A DNA stretch of 64,000 nt. Source: Streptomyces venezuelae. GTDB lineage: Bacteria > Actinomycetota > Actinomycetes > Streptomycetales > Streptomycetaceae. The notes beneath the pieces were generated by a model. The model saw nothing but the letters and a program-made list of their open reading frames with translations. It ran no database searches and was not told the DNA's origin. The stretch lies in the NCBI RefSeq assembly GCF_008642375.1, contig NZ_CP029194.1, forward strand, positions 7,124,501-7,188,500, read 5' to 3'. Shown piece by piece: positions 1 through 7,484 of the stretch; the stretch's first letter is position 1; each line of letters starts with the position of its first letter. The translations under genes and the position numbers were made by a program.

Positions 1-865
1 GGAGGAGGCGAAGACCGCCGAGGTCGCCGCCTACTGCTGGAAGGCGCTGGGCCAGACCGGCTTCACCCGGACCGACGTCATCGTCGGCGTCGGCGGCGGC
101 GCGACCACCGACCTCGCGGGCTTCGTGGCCGCGACCTGGCTGCGCGGTGTGCGCTGGATCGCCGTACCGACCACGGTCCTCGCCATGGTCGACGCGGCCG
201 TCGGCGGCAAGACGGGCATCAACACCGCCGAGGGCAAGAACCTCGTCGGCGCCTTCCACCCGCCGGCGGGCGTCATCTGCGACCTCGCCGCGCTCGACTC
301 GCTGCCGGTGCACGACTACGTCAGCGGGCTCGCCGAGATCATCAAGGCCGGCTTCATCGCCGACCCCGTGATCCTCGACCTCGTCGAGGAGGACCCGCAG
401 GCCGCCCGCACGCCCGCGGGCCCGCACACCGCCGAGCTGATCGTCCGGTCCATCCAGGTCAAGGCGGACGTCGTCTCCGGCGACCTCAAGGAGTCCGGCC
501 GCCGCGAGATCCTCAACTACGGCCACACGCTGGCCCACGCCATCGAGAAGAACGAGCGGTACAAGTGGCGGCACGGCGCCGCCGTCTCCGTCGGCATGGT
601 GTTCGCCGCCGAGCTCGGCCGGCTCGCCGGCCGGCTCGACGACGCCACCGCCGACCGGCACCGCGCGGTCCTGGAGTCCGTCGGCCTGCCGCTCACCTAC
701 CGCGGCGACCAGTGGCCCAAGCTCCTGGAGACGATGAAGGTGGACAAGAAGTCCCGCGGCGACCTGCTGCGCTTCATCGTCCTCGACGGGCTCGGCAAGC
801 CGGCCGTCCTCGAAGGCCCCGACCCGGCCGTGCTGTTCGCGGCGTACGGCGAGGTGGCGGTGTGA
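1..865 (+). CDS. aroB: 3-dehydroquinate synthase, C-terminal part (5' end outside window)
   Basis: Second shikimate-pathway step: converts DAHP to 3-dehydroquinate with NAD and a metal in the cytosol. The reading frame is open from base 2, so the N-terminus lies left of the window; about 287 residues are visible. Seen: the glycine-rich NAD-binding stretch VGVGGGATTD, the loop GGKTGIN, and the metal-ligand region with GLAEIIK, NYGHTLAHAIE and a later histidine in WRHGAAV. These are standard for the AroB family. The stop overlaps the aroQ start in GTGA, which implies translational coupling with the next shikimate enzyme. Confidence 0.97.
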   Translation, partial: EEAKTAEVAAYCWKALGQTGFTRTDVIVGVGGGATTDLAGFVAATWLRGVRWIAVPTTVLAMVDAAVGGKTGINTAEGKNLVGAFHPPAGVICDLAALDSLPVHDYVSGLAEIIKAGFIADPVILDLVEEDPQAARTPAGPHTAELIVRSIQVKADVVSGDLKESGRREILNYGHTLAHAIEKNERYKWRHGAAVSVGMVFAAELGRLAGRLDDATADRHRAVLESVGLPLTYRGDQWPKLLETMKVDKKSRGDLLRFIVLDGLGKPAVLEGPDPAVLFAAYGEVAV

Positions 866-1311
866 CCGACCCCCGACCCGTACTGGTGCTGAACGGCCCG
901 AACCTCGGGCGGCTCGGTTCCCGCGAGCCCGACATCTACGGCGCCACCTCATACAAGGGGCTCGTGGAGTCCTGCCGGGCCCTCGGCGCGGAGCTCGGCT
1001 TCGACGTCGAGGTCCGGGAGACCAACGACGAGGGCGAGATGATCCGCTGGCTCCACGAGGCGGCGGACGGTTCGGTCCCGGTCGTGCTCAATCCGGGGGC
1101 GTTCACCCACTACTCGTACGGGATGCGGGACGCGGCCGCGCAGCGGACGGCCCCGCTGATCGAGGTGCACATCTCGAACCCGTACACCCGTGAGGAGTTC
1201 CGGCACACCTCGGTCGTCGCCGCGGTGGCGACCGGGACGGTGGCCGGCTTCGGGATCGGCTCCTACCGGCTGGCGCTGCGGGCGCTCGCCGAGGAACTGA
1301 CCGACAGCTGA
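862..1311 (+). CDS. aroQ: 3-dehydroquinate dehydratase, type II
   Basis: Dehydrates 3-dehydroquinate to 3-dehydroshikimate. The 149-residue length is typical of the type II (dodecameric) enzyme. Visible motifs: NGPNLGRLG at residues 11-19, the likely catalytic Tyr26, NPGAFTHYS from residue 77, catalytic His103 in EVHISN, and REEFRHTS from 110. The GTG start is chosen because it overlaps the aroB stop by 4 bases and places the NGPNLG motif at its usual distance from the N-terminus. Adjacency to aroB supports the assignment. Confidence 0.97.
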   Translation: MTDPRPVLVLNGPNLGRLGSREPDIYGATSYKGLVESCRALGAELGFDVEVRETNDEGEMIRWLHEAADGSVPVVLNPGAFTHYSYGMRDAAAQRTAPLIEVHISNPYTREEFRHTSVVAAVATGTVAGFGIGSYRLALRALAEELTDS

Positions 1312-1445
1312 CCTGGTGGCGAGCGGGCGGGGGCGGGCCGGGCACTACGGGCCCGCCCCCGCCGTTCCCCCTGTGGGGGGATGGGGCGGTAACGTTCCGG
1401 CGTCCCTGATTCATCAGTCAGTCGTACGAGACGGAGTGGCACCGG

Positions 1446-2579
1446 ATGCAGCATGCAGTGGGGGGCCCGCTGCCACCGCCCGAGCAGTCGCCGGGCCAGG
1501 CGCCCGGCACCGGACCCGTGGCAGGCGCCGCGCCGGGGTCCGTCGCGGGGCCGGCCTCCGGACAGGCCCCCGGAGCTCCCATGACTCCCGGACAGGCGCC
1601 CGCAGCCCCCGGAGCTCCCATGGCTCCCGGTCAGGCCCCGGGCCCCGTCCCCGGACCGCCGGTGGGCGGTGGTCCGCAGGGCGGGCACCCGCCCCTCCCG
1701 TCCGCGCCCCCGCCGAGCGGCCCGTACCCCGCGCCGAACGCCGGGTCCCGGCTCGGCGTGCACCCCGCCCTCCAGGCGGGCGCTCCCCGGCCGCAGCACC
1801 CCACGCCGCCCCCGCACGCCGCTCCGCCCGCCCAGGGCCCCGGCGGACCGGGCTGGGGCACCCCCGGAGCCGTACCGCAGCATCCGGCCGCCCCGCAGCA
1901 CCCGACGGTCCCGAACCACTCGGCCCGGGCGCCGCTCCGCGCCGACCTCACCGGCCACGTCCCGCTGCCGCCCGTGGGCGCGCCCGTCGCGCCGCCCGTG
2001 GAGCACGGCGGAGGGACGGGCGCGGCGACCCTCGCCGTGCTGCTCATCGGCCCCGCGGGTGCCGGCAAGACGACCGTCGCCCGCCACTGGGCCCAGCGCC
2101 GCCGCGTGCCCACCGCGCACATCAGCCTCGACGACGTACGCGAGTGGGTCTGCTCCGGCTTCGCCGACCCGCAGTCCGGCTGGAACGAGCACTCCGAGGC
2201 GCAGTACCGGCTCGCCCGCCGCACCTGCGGCTTCGCCGCCCGCAACTTCCTCGCCAACGGCATCTCCTGCATCGTCGACGACGCGGTCTTCCCCGACCGG
2301 CCGGTCGTCGGACTCGGCGGCTGGAAGCGGCACGTCGGACCCGGCCTGCTGCCCGTCGTGCTCCTGCCGGGCCTGGAGATCGTCCTGGAGCGCAATGCCG
2401 AGCGCAGCGGCAACCGGCGCCTCTCGGACGAGGAGGTCGCCGCCATCCACGGCCGGATGGCCGGCTGGTACGGCTCCGGCCTGCCGATCATCGACAACTC
2501 CACGTACGACGTCGAGACCACCGCGCGCGTCCTCGACGACGTCCTCGCCCGCGCGATAGCGAGCCCACCGGCCTGGTGA
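1446..2579 (+). CDS. proline-rich protein with C-terminal P-loop kinase-like domain
   Basis: A 377-residue protein in two parts. Residues 1 to about 190 are low-complexity, rich in Pro, Ala and Gly, with repeats such as APGQAPG, so probably disordered. Residues from about 197 form a P-loop domain: Walker A GPAGAGKTT near 202-210, then HISLDDVREW and CIVDDAVF, the pattern of AAA_33 or zeta-toxin-like small-molecule kinases. The substrate is not recognisable. It sits between aroQ and a peptidase gene without overlap. The start ATG follows a weak GGAG. It could be a nucleotide or sugar kinase fused to an adaptor tail; no function is assigned. Confidence 0.8.
   Translation: MQHAVGGPLPPPEQSPGQAPGTGPVAGAAPGSVAGPASGQAPGAPMTPGQAPAAPGAPMAPGQAPGPVPGPPVGGGPQGGHPPLPSAPPPSGPYPAPNAGSRLGVHPALQAGAPRPQHPTPPPHAAPPAQGPGGPGWGTPGAVPQHPAAPQHPTVPNHSARAPLRADLTGHVPLPPVGAPVAPPVEHGGGTGAATLAVLLIGPAGAGKTTVARHWAQRRRVPTAHISLDDVREWVCSGFADPQSGWNEHSEAQYRLARRTCGFAARNFLANGISCIVDDAVFPDRPVVGLGGWKRHVGPGLLPVVLLPGLEIVLERNAERSGNRRLSDEEVAAIHGRMAGWYGSGLPIIDNSTYDVETTARVLDDVLARAIASPPAW
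1560..1650 (+). repeat. imperfect tandem repeats coding for PGQAP/GAP peptides
   Basis: Within the proline-rich part of the P-loop protein, blocks of about 30-40 bases beginning GGACAGGC recur, each ending GGAGCTCCCATG followed by a CTCCC. The repeats stay in frame and encode PGQAP and GAPM units. They are probably length-variable by slippage. Confidence 0.55.
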
Positions 2580-2698
2580 CCGGGCCGGGGGCCCGCCTGC
2601 CCGGCACCGACCCGGCGCGGAACCGGCCGCGCCGGGCGCCCCGCACGGTCGGCCGCTCAGAACAGGCCACCTCGCCGAGCTCCTCGTAGGCTCGGAGC

Positions 2699-3811
2699 AT
2701 GTCAGAGGTGTATGCGGACCGCCGTGTACGGCTGCGCGATCGGTGCGCGGCCGCGGGCAGCCCGGCGGCCCTGGTCTCCCGCCCCGCCAACGTCCGCTAT
2801 CTCGCGGGCGGTTCGCCCGCGGGAGCGGTCCTGCTCATCGGCCCCGAGCCGGACGCGGACGTCCTGCTCTGCACTGTCGCGCCCGGCGGGGAGCCGGCCG
2901 ACGGACGGCTCGACGAACTGCTCCGGCAGCAGGTCCTGCCCGCCGGCGGGGGAGATCCGGCGGTCGCGGCCGTCGACCTCGCGCGCCGGGCGGGCGCCGA
3001 CGCGCTCGCCGTCGAGGAGCACGACCTGACCGTGGCCCGGCACCGAGCCATGGGCTCCGTCGCGCCCGGCCTCCACCTCGCGGACCTCGCCTGCGCCGTG
3101 GAACAGCTCAGGATCGTCAAGGACGAGGACGAGATCGCCTGCCTGCGGATCGCCGCCGAGATCGCCGACCAGGCCCTCGGTGAGCTGCTGGAGTCGATCC
3201 TGGTGGGGCGGACCGAGCGCCACCTCGCGCTGGAGCTGGAGCGGCGGCTCGTCGACCACGGTGCCGACGGGGCCGCCTTCCCGACCTCCGTGGCGACCGG
3301 CCCGCACTCCGGGCGCCGCAGGCACCGGCCCACCGACCGCCGCGTCGAGGAGGGTGATTTCCTCTCCGTCTGCCTCGGCGCCGACTATCGCGGCTACCGG
3401 TGCGAGATCGGTCGCACCTTCGTCATCGGCACGGCGCCCGCCGACTGGCAGATCGAGCTGTACGAGCTCGTCTTCGCCGCTCAGCGGGCAGGACGCGAGT
3501 CCCTCGCACCGGGCGCCGAGTACCGCGACGTGGACCGGGCGGCCCGCCAGATCCTGGACTCCGGGGGCCACGCGGAGGCCGCCGTGCCGCTCACCGGGCA
3601 CGGGGTGGGGCTCGAAATCGACGAGGACCCGCAGCTCTCACCCTCGGCCATGGGTAAACTGGACGCTTGTGTGCCGGTCACCGTCGAACCGGGGGTTCAC
3701 CTCCCGGGACGGGGCGGGGTCCGGATCGATGACACGCTCGTCGTGCGCCAGGAGGCGGACGGCGGACCCGAGCTACTCACCATCACGACCAAGGAGCTGC
3801 TCGCGCTGTAG
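2699..3811 (+). CDS. Xaa-Pro aminopeptidase/prolidase-like M24 peptidase
   Basis: A 370-residue cytosolic M24-family (pita-bread) metallopeptidase expected to cleave N-terminal Xaa-Pro bonds. Residues 1-125 are the creatinase N-like domain and the rest is the catalytic domain, with LTGHGVGLEIDEDPQ and a late EPGVHLPG, both typical of M24. The first metal aspartate position reads GDFLSVCLGADYRGYRCEIGRTF, so the usual D-x-G is altered and metal binding needs testing. The ATG lies 6 bases after TAGGCT (2687-2692) with no Shine-Dalgarno sequence at a usable distance, suggesting a leaderless transcript. It lies directly before efp, as in related actinomycetes. Confidence 0.85.
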   Translation: MSEVYADRRVRLRDRCAAAGSPAALVSRPANVRYLAGGSPAGAVLLIGPEPDADVLLCTVAPGGEPADGRLDELLRQQVLPAGGGDPAVAAVDLARRAGADALAVEEHDLTVARHRAMGSVAPGLHLADLACAVEQLRIVKDEDEIACLRIAAEIADQALGELLESILVGRTERHLALELERRLVDHGADGAAFPTSVATGPHSGRRRHRPTDRRVEEGDFLSVCLGADYRGYRCEIGRTFVIGTAPADWQIELYELVFAAQRAGRESLAPGAEYRDVDRAARQILDSGGHAEAAVPLTGHGVGLEIDEDPQLSPSAMGKLDACVPVTVEPGVHLPGRGGVRIDDTLVVRQEADGGPELLTITTKELLAL

Positions 3812-3860
3812 AGCGCGTACGTCTCCGCGGTCCCACGTCAGTCCAGGAGATTCCGCAACC

Positions 3861-4427
3861 GTGGCTTCCACGAACGACCTCAAGAACGGCATGGTGCTCA
3901 AGCTCGACGGGGGCCAGCTCTGGTCCGTCGTCGAGTTCCAGCACGTCAAGCCCGGCAAGGGCCCGGCCTTCGTGCGCACCAAGCTCAAGAACGTGCTGTC
4001 CGGCAAGGTCGTCGACAAGACGTTCAACGCCGGCGTCAAGGTCGAGACGGCCACCATCGACCGCCGCGACATGCAGTTCTCCTACATGGACGGCGACTAC
4101 TTCGTCTTCATGGACGAGCAGACCTACGACCAGCTGATGGTCGACCGCAAGTCCGTCGGCGACGCCGCCAACTTCCTCATCGAGGGCTTCACCGCCTCCG
4201 TCGCCCAGCACGAGGGCGAGGTGCTCTACGTCGAGCTCCCGGCCGCCGTCGAGCTGACGATCAAGCACACCGACCCGGGCGTCCAGGGCGACCGCTCCAC
4301 CGGCGGCACCAAGCCGGCCACGCTGGAGACCGGTCACGAGATCCAGGTCCCGCTCTTCATCACCACCGGTGAGAAGATCAAGGTCGACACCCGCACCAGC
4401 GACTACCTCGGCCGGGTGAACAAGTAA
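3861..4427 (+). CDS. efp: translation elongation factor P
   Basis: A 188-residue EF-P that relieves ribosome stalling at consecutive prolines. The three KOW/OB-like domains and the C-terminal TSDYLGRV are present. The loop that reaches the peptidyl-transferase centre reads PGKGP (residues 31-35, Lys33), the palindromic form described for an actinobacterial subfamily thought to work without lysine modification. No epmA/epmB-like gene is nearby. The GTG start at 3861 gives the canonical N-terminus ASTNDLKNG. nusB begins 2 bases after the stop, so the two are probably co-transcribed. Confidence 0.97.
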   Translation: MASTNDLKNGMVLKLDGGQLWSVVEFQHVKPGKGPAFVRTKLKNVLSGKVVDKTFNAGVKVETATIDRRDMQFSYMDGDYFVFMDEQTYDQLMVDRKSVGDAANFLIEGFTASVAQHEGEVLYVELPAAVELTIKHTDPGVQGDRSTGGTKPATLETGHEIQVPLFITTGEKIKVDTRTSDYLGRVNK

Positions 4428-4429
4428 CC

Positions 4430-4867
4430 GTGGCCGCTCGGAGCAAGGCCCGCAAGCGCGCCTTCCAGATCCTCTTCGAGGCGGACCAGCGTGGTGCCTC
4501 CGTCCAGGAGGTTCTCGCGGACCAGGTCCGGCACGCGCGGTCGGACGACCGCCAGCCGCCGGTGAACGACTTCACCATGCAGCTGGTCGAGGGCTACGCG
4601 TCCCACGTGGCTCGGATCGACGAGCTCATCGCGACCTACGCGGTGGACTGGGACCTCGACCGGATGCCGGTCGCCGACCGGAACATCGTGCGCCTCGGGG
4701 CGTACGAGCTGATCTGGGAGGACGGCACGCCGGACGCGGTCGCGATCGACGAGGCGGTGCAGCTCGCCAAGGAGTTCTCGACCGACGAGTCCCCGAACTT
4801 CGTCAACGGCCTGCTGGCGCGCTTCAAGGACCTGAAGCCGCGGCTGCGCCGGGACGCGGACGTCTGA
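4430..4867 (+). CDS. nusB: transcription antitermination factor NusB
   Basis: A 145-residue all-helical RNA-binding protein that joins NusE (S10) on rRNA boxA during antitermination. It starts ARSKARKRAFQILFEAD, the conserved NusB N-terminus, and ends with the family motif NFVNGLLARF. The GTG start is two bases after the efp stop. A 19-bp perfect hairpin follows the stop, ending this transcription unit. Confidence 0.97.
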   Translation: MAARSKARKRAFQILFEADQRGASVQEVLADQVRHARSDDRQPPVNDFTMQLVEGYASHVARIDELIATYAVDWDLDRMPVADRNIVRLGAYELIWEDGTPDAVAIDEAVQLAKEFSTDESPNFVNGLLARFKDLKPRLRRDADV

Positions 4868-4911
4868 GTCCCCAGGACATCGGACAGTCCGGGCGTCAGG
4901 ACGTCACCCGT

Positions 4912-4953
4912 CGCCGAAGGGGCCCGCAGCTCACGCTGCGGGCCCCTTCGGCG
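4912..4953 (+). terminator. terminator hairpin downstream of nusB
   Basis: A perfect 19-bp stem (4912-4930 with 4935-4953) closed by a 4-base TCAC loop. No long U-tract follows, as is common in Streptomyces. It separates nusB from the convergent bldD. Confidence 0.85.
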
Positions 4954-5024
4954 TGTCCGGGCCCCTCGGGGCACCGGCGGGCCCGGAGGGCCTGAGCGGC
5001 CCGTACAGGGCGGGGAAAAGCCAA

Positions 5025-5060
5025 CGGGCCCGTGGACGTCGGATGACGTCCACGGGCCCG
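5025..5060 (-). terminator. terminator hairpin downstream of bldD
   Basis: A perfect 16-bp stem (5025-5040 with 5045-5060) and a 4-base loop, 39 bases beyond the bldD stop. Together with the nusB hairpin it forms a back-to-back terminator pair between convergent genes. Confidence 0.85.
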
Positions 5061-5098
5061 GCGGTACGTTTCTGCTGTTGCCTCGGAAGGACAGCGGG

Positions 5099-5599
5099 TC
5101 AGTTCTCCTCGTGGGCGACCGCGCGGCGCGCGTCCGCGTCGAGGACGCCCCAGCTGATCAGCTGCTCGGTGAGGACCGAGGGGGACTGGTCATAGATGAC
5201 GGCGAGCGTGCGCAGGTCGTCCTGGCGGATCGACAGCACCTTGCCGTTGTAGTCGCCGCGCTGCGACTGGATCGTCGCCGCGTAGCGCTGGAGGGGGCCG
5301 GCCTTCTCCTGGGGGACGTGCGCGAGCCGCTCCAGGTCGAGGACCAGCTTCGGCGGCGGCTCGGCGGCCCCGCCCGGGGTCGTGCCCGGCAGGAGCTCCT
5401 GCACCGGCACCCCGTAGAAGTCGGCCAGCTCGGCGAGACGCTGCACGGTCACCGCGCGGTCACCACGCTCGTACGAGCCGACGACCACGGCCTTCCAGCG
5501 GCCCTGGGACTTCTCCTCCACCCCGTGGAGGGAAAGACCCTGCTGGGTGCGGATGGCACGGAGTTTGGCCCCGAGCTGCTTTGCGTATTCGCTGGACAT
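5099..5599 (-). CDS. bldD: developmental master regulator BldD
   Basis: Represses sporulation genes during vegetative growth when dimerised by tetrameric cyclic-di-GMP. At 166 residues, it has an N-terminal Xre-type helix-turn-helix (about 10-70) followed by the BldD C-terminal domain. The cyclic-di-GMP signature RGD-x8-RQDD is intact at residues 114-128, at the same numbering as in S. coelicolor. A consensus BldD box and a TTGACG/TAACCT promoter lie upstream, so autoregulation is expected. It sits between nusB and pyrR, the usual Streptomyces position. Confidence 0.98.
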   Translation of the reverse strand: MSSEYAKQLGAKLRAIRTQQGLSLHGVEEKSQGRWKAVVVGSYERGDRAVTVQRLAELADFYGVPVQELLPGTTPGGAAEPPPKLVLDLERLAHVPQEKAGPLQRYAATIQSQRGDYNGKVLSIRQDDLRTLAVIYDQSPSVLTEQLISWGVLDADARRAVAHEEN

Positions 5600-5658
5600 A
5601 ACGCTCCCGGACGCTGTGACGACATGCGGCTGCGCCGCGCGGCTGGTAACTCACTGTG

Positions 5659-5688
5659 AGGTTACGCAGCGTTACTCTTTCCCGTCAA
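5659..5688 (-). promoter_or_regulatory. bldD: bldD promoter (-35 TTGACG, -10 TAACCT)
   Basis: Read on the minus strand: TTGACG (5688-5683), an 18-base spacer, then TAACCT (5664-5659), both close to the housekeeping HrdB consensus. The predicted start is near 5652, about 53 bases before the bldD ATG. Confidence 0.75.
5662..5674. promoter_or_regulatory. BldD box (autoregulatory operator)
   Basis: TTACGCAGCGTTA matches every fixed base of the published BldD consensus TNACNCWGNGTNA. It overlaps the spacer and -10 of the bldD promoter, the right place for repression by BldD itself. A second, looser inverted repeat built from TAACTCAC and GTGAGGTTA abuts it at 5647-5664. Confidence 0.85.
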
Positions 5689-5799
5689 GCCGAAAGGTCC
5701 GTACCGCCCCCTCCCGGGGGACGTCGCCCGGAGTGGCGGTGGGGGCGTCGGAAGCGGGACGACATGCCCCTGGTAGTGTTGACCGCGCAAATCCGACGT

Positions 5800-5834
5800 C
5801 CTTTAAGAGCCGTCCCGTGAGGCGGAGAAGGAGG
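5800..5834 (+). promoter_or_regulatory. PyrR-responsive leader RNA masking the pyrR ribosome binding site
   Basis: CCTTTAA (5800-5806) can pair with the Shine-Dalgarno region AAGGAGG (5828-5834), enclosing a hairpin whose loop reads TCCCGTGAGG. That loop resembles the PyrR-binding loop of pyr mRNAs (UCC, then GAGG), and similar leaders precede pyrR in corynebacteria and mycobacteria. PyrR with UMP would stabilise the hairpin and block translation of pyrR. A possible -10, TAGTGT, lies at 5774-5779. Confidence 0.7.
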
Positions 5835-5844
5835 TCCGTTTCCC

Positions 5845-6408
5845 ATGGACGCTCAGCAGTACAGCGATGACGCCCGGCCCGTTCTCGAGGCCCCGGACAT
5901 CGCGCGGGTCCTGACCCGTATCGCCCACGAGATCGTCGAACGCGCCAAGGGCGCCGACGACGTGGTCCTCCTCGGCATCCCCACCCGCGGTGTCTACCTC
6001 GCCCGCCGGCTCGCCGAGAAGCTCGAATCGATCACCGGCGCCAAGATCCCGGTCGGTTCCCTCGACATCACCATGTACCGGGACGACCTGCGCCTGAAGC
6101 CGGCCCGCGCCATCGGCCGCACCGAGATCCCCGGTGACGGCATCGACGGCCGCCTCGTCGTCCTCGTCGACGACGTGCTCTTCTCCGGCCGCACCATCCG
6201 CGCCGCCCTCGACGCCCTCGGCGACATCGGCCGTCCGCGCGCCGTCCAGCTCGCCGTCCTCGTCGACCGCGGCCACCGCGAACTCCCGATCCGCGCCGAC
6301 TACGTCGGCAAGAACCTCCCCACGTCGCTGCGGGAGACGGTCAAGGTCCAGCTCGCCGAGGAAGACGGTCGCGACACCGTCCTGCTCGGCACCCGGACCG
6401 CCTCCTAG
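5845..6408 (+). CDS. pyrR: bifunctional pyr operon regulator / uracil phosphoribosyltransferase PyrR
   Basis: A 187-residue PRTase-fold protein that binds pyr leader RNA in response to UMP and can also convert uracil plus PRPP to UMP. The PRPP loop VVLVDDVLFSGRTIRAALDAL is intact near residues 108-128, and GSLDITMYRDDL is the typical PyrR segment. First gene of the pyrimidine operon, with AGGAGG 10 bases before the ATG. The upstream hairpin that hides this site suggests autoregulation at translation. Confidence 0.96.
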   Translation: MDAQQYSDDARPVLEAPDIARVLTRIAHEIVERAKGADDVVLLGIPTRGVYLARRLAEKLESITGAKIPVGSLDITMYRDDLRLKPARAIGRTEIPGDGIDGRLVVLVDDVLFSGRTIRAALDALGDIGRPRAVQLAVLVDRGHRELPIRADYVGKNLPTSLRETVKVQLAEEDGRDTVLLGTRTAS

Positions 6409-6492
6409 CCGGACCGGCTCCCCCGCGGGGCAGGGGTACACCCCTGCGCCCCCGCATGCCCGCATGCCTCCCCACCACGGAGAGAAACCCCG

Positions 6493-7482
6493 ATGATGCG
6501 TCACCTCATCTCGGCCGCCGACCTCACCCGCGACGACGCCGTCCTGATCCTCGACACCGCCGAGGAGATGGCCCGGGTGGCCGACAGGCCCATCAAGAAG
6601 CTGCCGACCCTGCGCGGCCGGACCATCTGCAACCTGTTCTTCGAGGACTCCACCCGGACCCGGATCTCCTTCGAGGCCGCCGAGAAGCGCCTCTCCGCCG
6701 ATGTCATCAACTTCGCGGCCAAGGGCTCCAGCGTCTCCAAGGGCGAGTCCCTCAAGGACACCGCGCAGACCCTGGAGGCCATGGGCGTCGACGCGGTCGT
6801 CATCCGGCACGGCGCCTCCGGGGCCCCCTACCGGCTCGCCACCTCCGGCTGGATCGACGCCCCCGTCGTCAACGCCGGCGACGGCACCCACCAGCACCCC
6901 ACCCAGGCCCTCCTGGACGCCTTCACCATGCGCCGCCGGCTGGTCGGCCGTGACGAGGGCCTCGGCAAGGACCTGAACGGCCGGCGCATCACGCTCGTCG
7001 GCGACGTCCTGCACAGCCGGGTCGCCCGCTCCAACGTCGACCTGCTGCACACCCTCGGCGCCGAGGTCACCCTGGTGGCCCCGCCGACCCTGGTCCCCGT
7101 CGGCGTCGAGACCTGGCCCTGCGAGATCTCGTACGACCTCGACAGCGTGCTGCCGAAGTCCGACGCGGTGATGATGCTGCGTGTGCAGCGAGAGCGGATG
7201 AACGCCGCCTTCTTCCCCACCGAGCGTGAGTACTCCCGCCGGTACGGGCTCGACGGCGACCGGATGGCGAAGATGCCCGAGCACGCCATCGTCATGCACC
7301 CCGGCCCCATGGTCCGCGGCATGGAGATCACCGCCGAGGTCGCCGACTCCGACCGCTGCACGGTCATCGAGCAGGTCGCCAACGGCGTCTCGATCCGGAT
7401 GGCCGTCCTCTACCTGCTGCTCGGCGGCAACGACTCCGCCGCCACCGCCCCCAGCACCACCCGCACCGAGGAGAGCAAGTAA
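6493..7482 (+). CDS. pyrB: aspartate carbamoyltransferase catalytic subunit
   Basis: Condenses carbamoyl phosphate with aspartate. A 329-residue protein with the carbamoyl-phosphate site STRTR at residues 53-57, then SSVSKGESL and HPTQALLD, as in all ATCases. No pyrI regulatory subunit is encoded nearby, as expected for actinomycetes. There are two adjacent ATG codons (6493, 6496); the first is listed. pyrC begins 2 bases after the stop. Confidence 0.97.
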   Translation: MMRHLISAADLTRDDAVLILDTAEEMARVADRPIKKLPTLRGRTICNLFFEDSTRTRISFEAAEKRLSADVINFAAKGSSVSKGESLKDTAQTLEAMGVDAVVIRHGASGAPYRLATSGWIDAPVVNAGDGTHQHPTQALLDAFTMRRRLVGRDEGLGKDLNGRRITLVGDVLHSRVARSNVDLLHTLGAEVTLVAPPTLVPVGVETWPCEISYDLDSVLPKSDAVMMLRVQRERMNAAFFPTEREYSRRYGLDGDRMAKMPEHAIVMHPGPMVRGMEITAEVADSDRCTVIEQVANGVSIRMAVLYLLLGGNDSAATAPSTTRTEESK

Positions 7483-7484
7483 TC

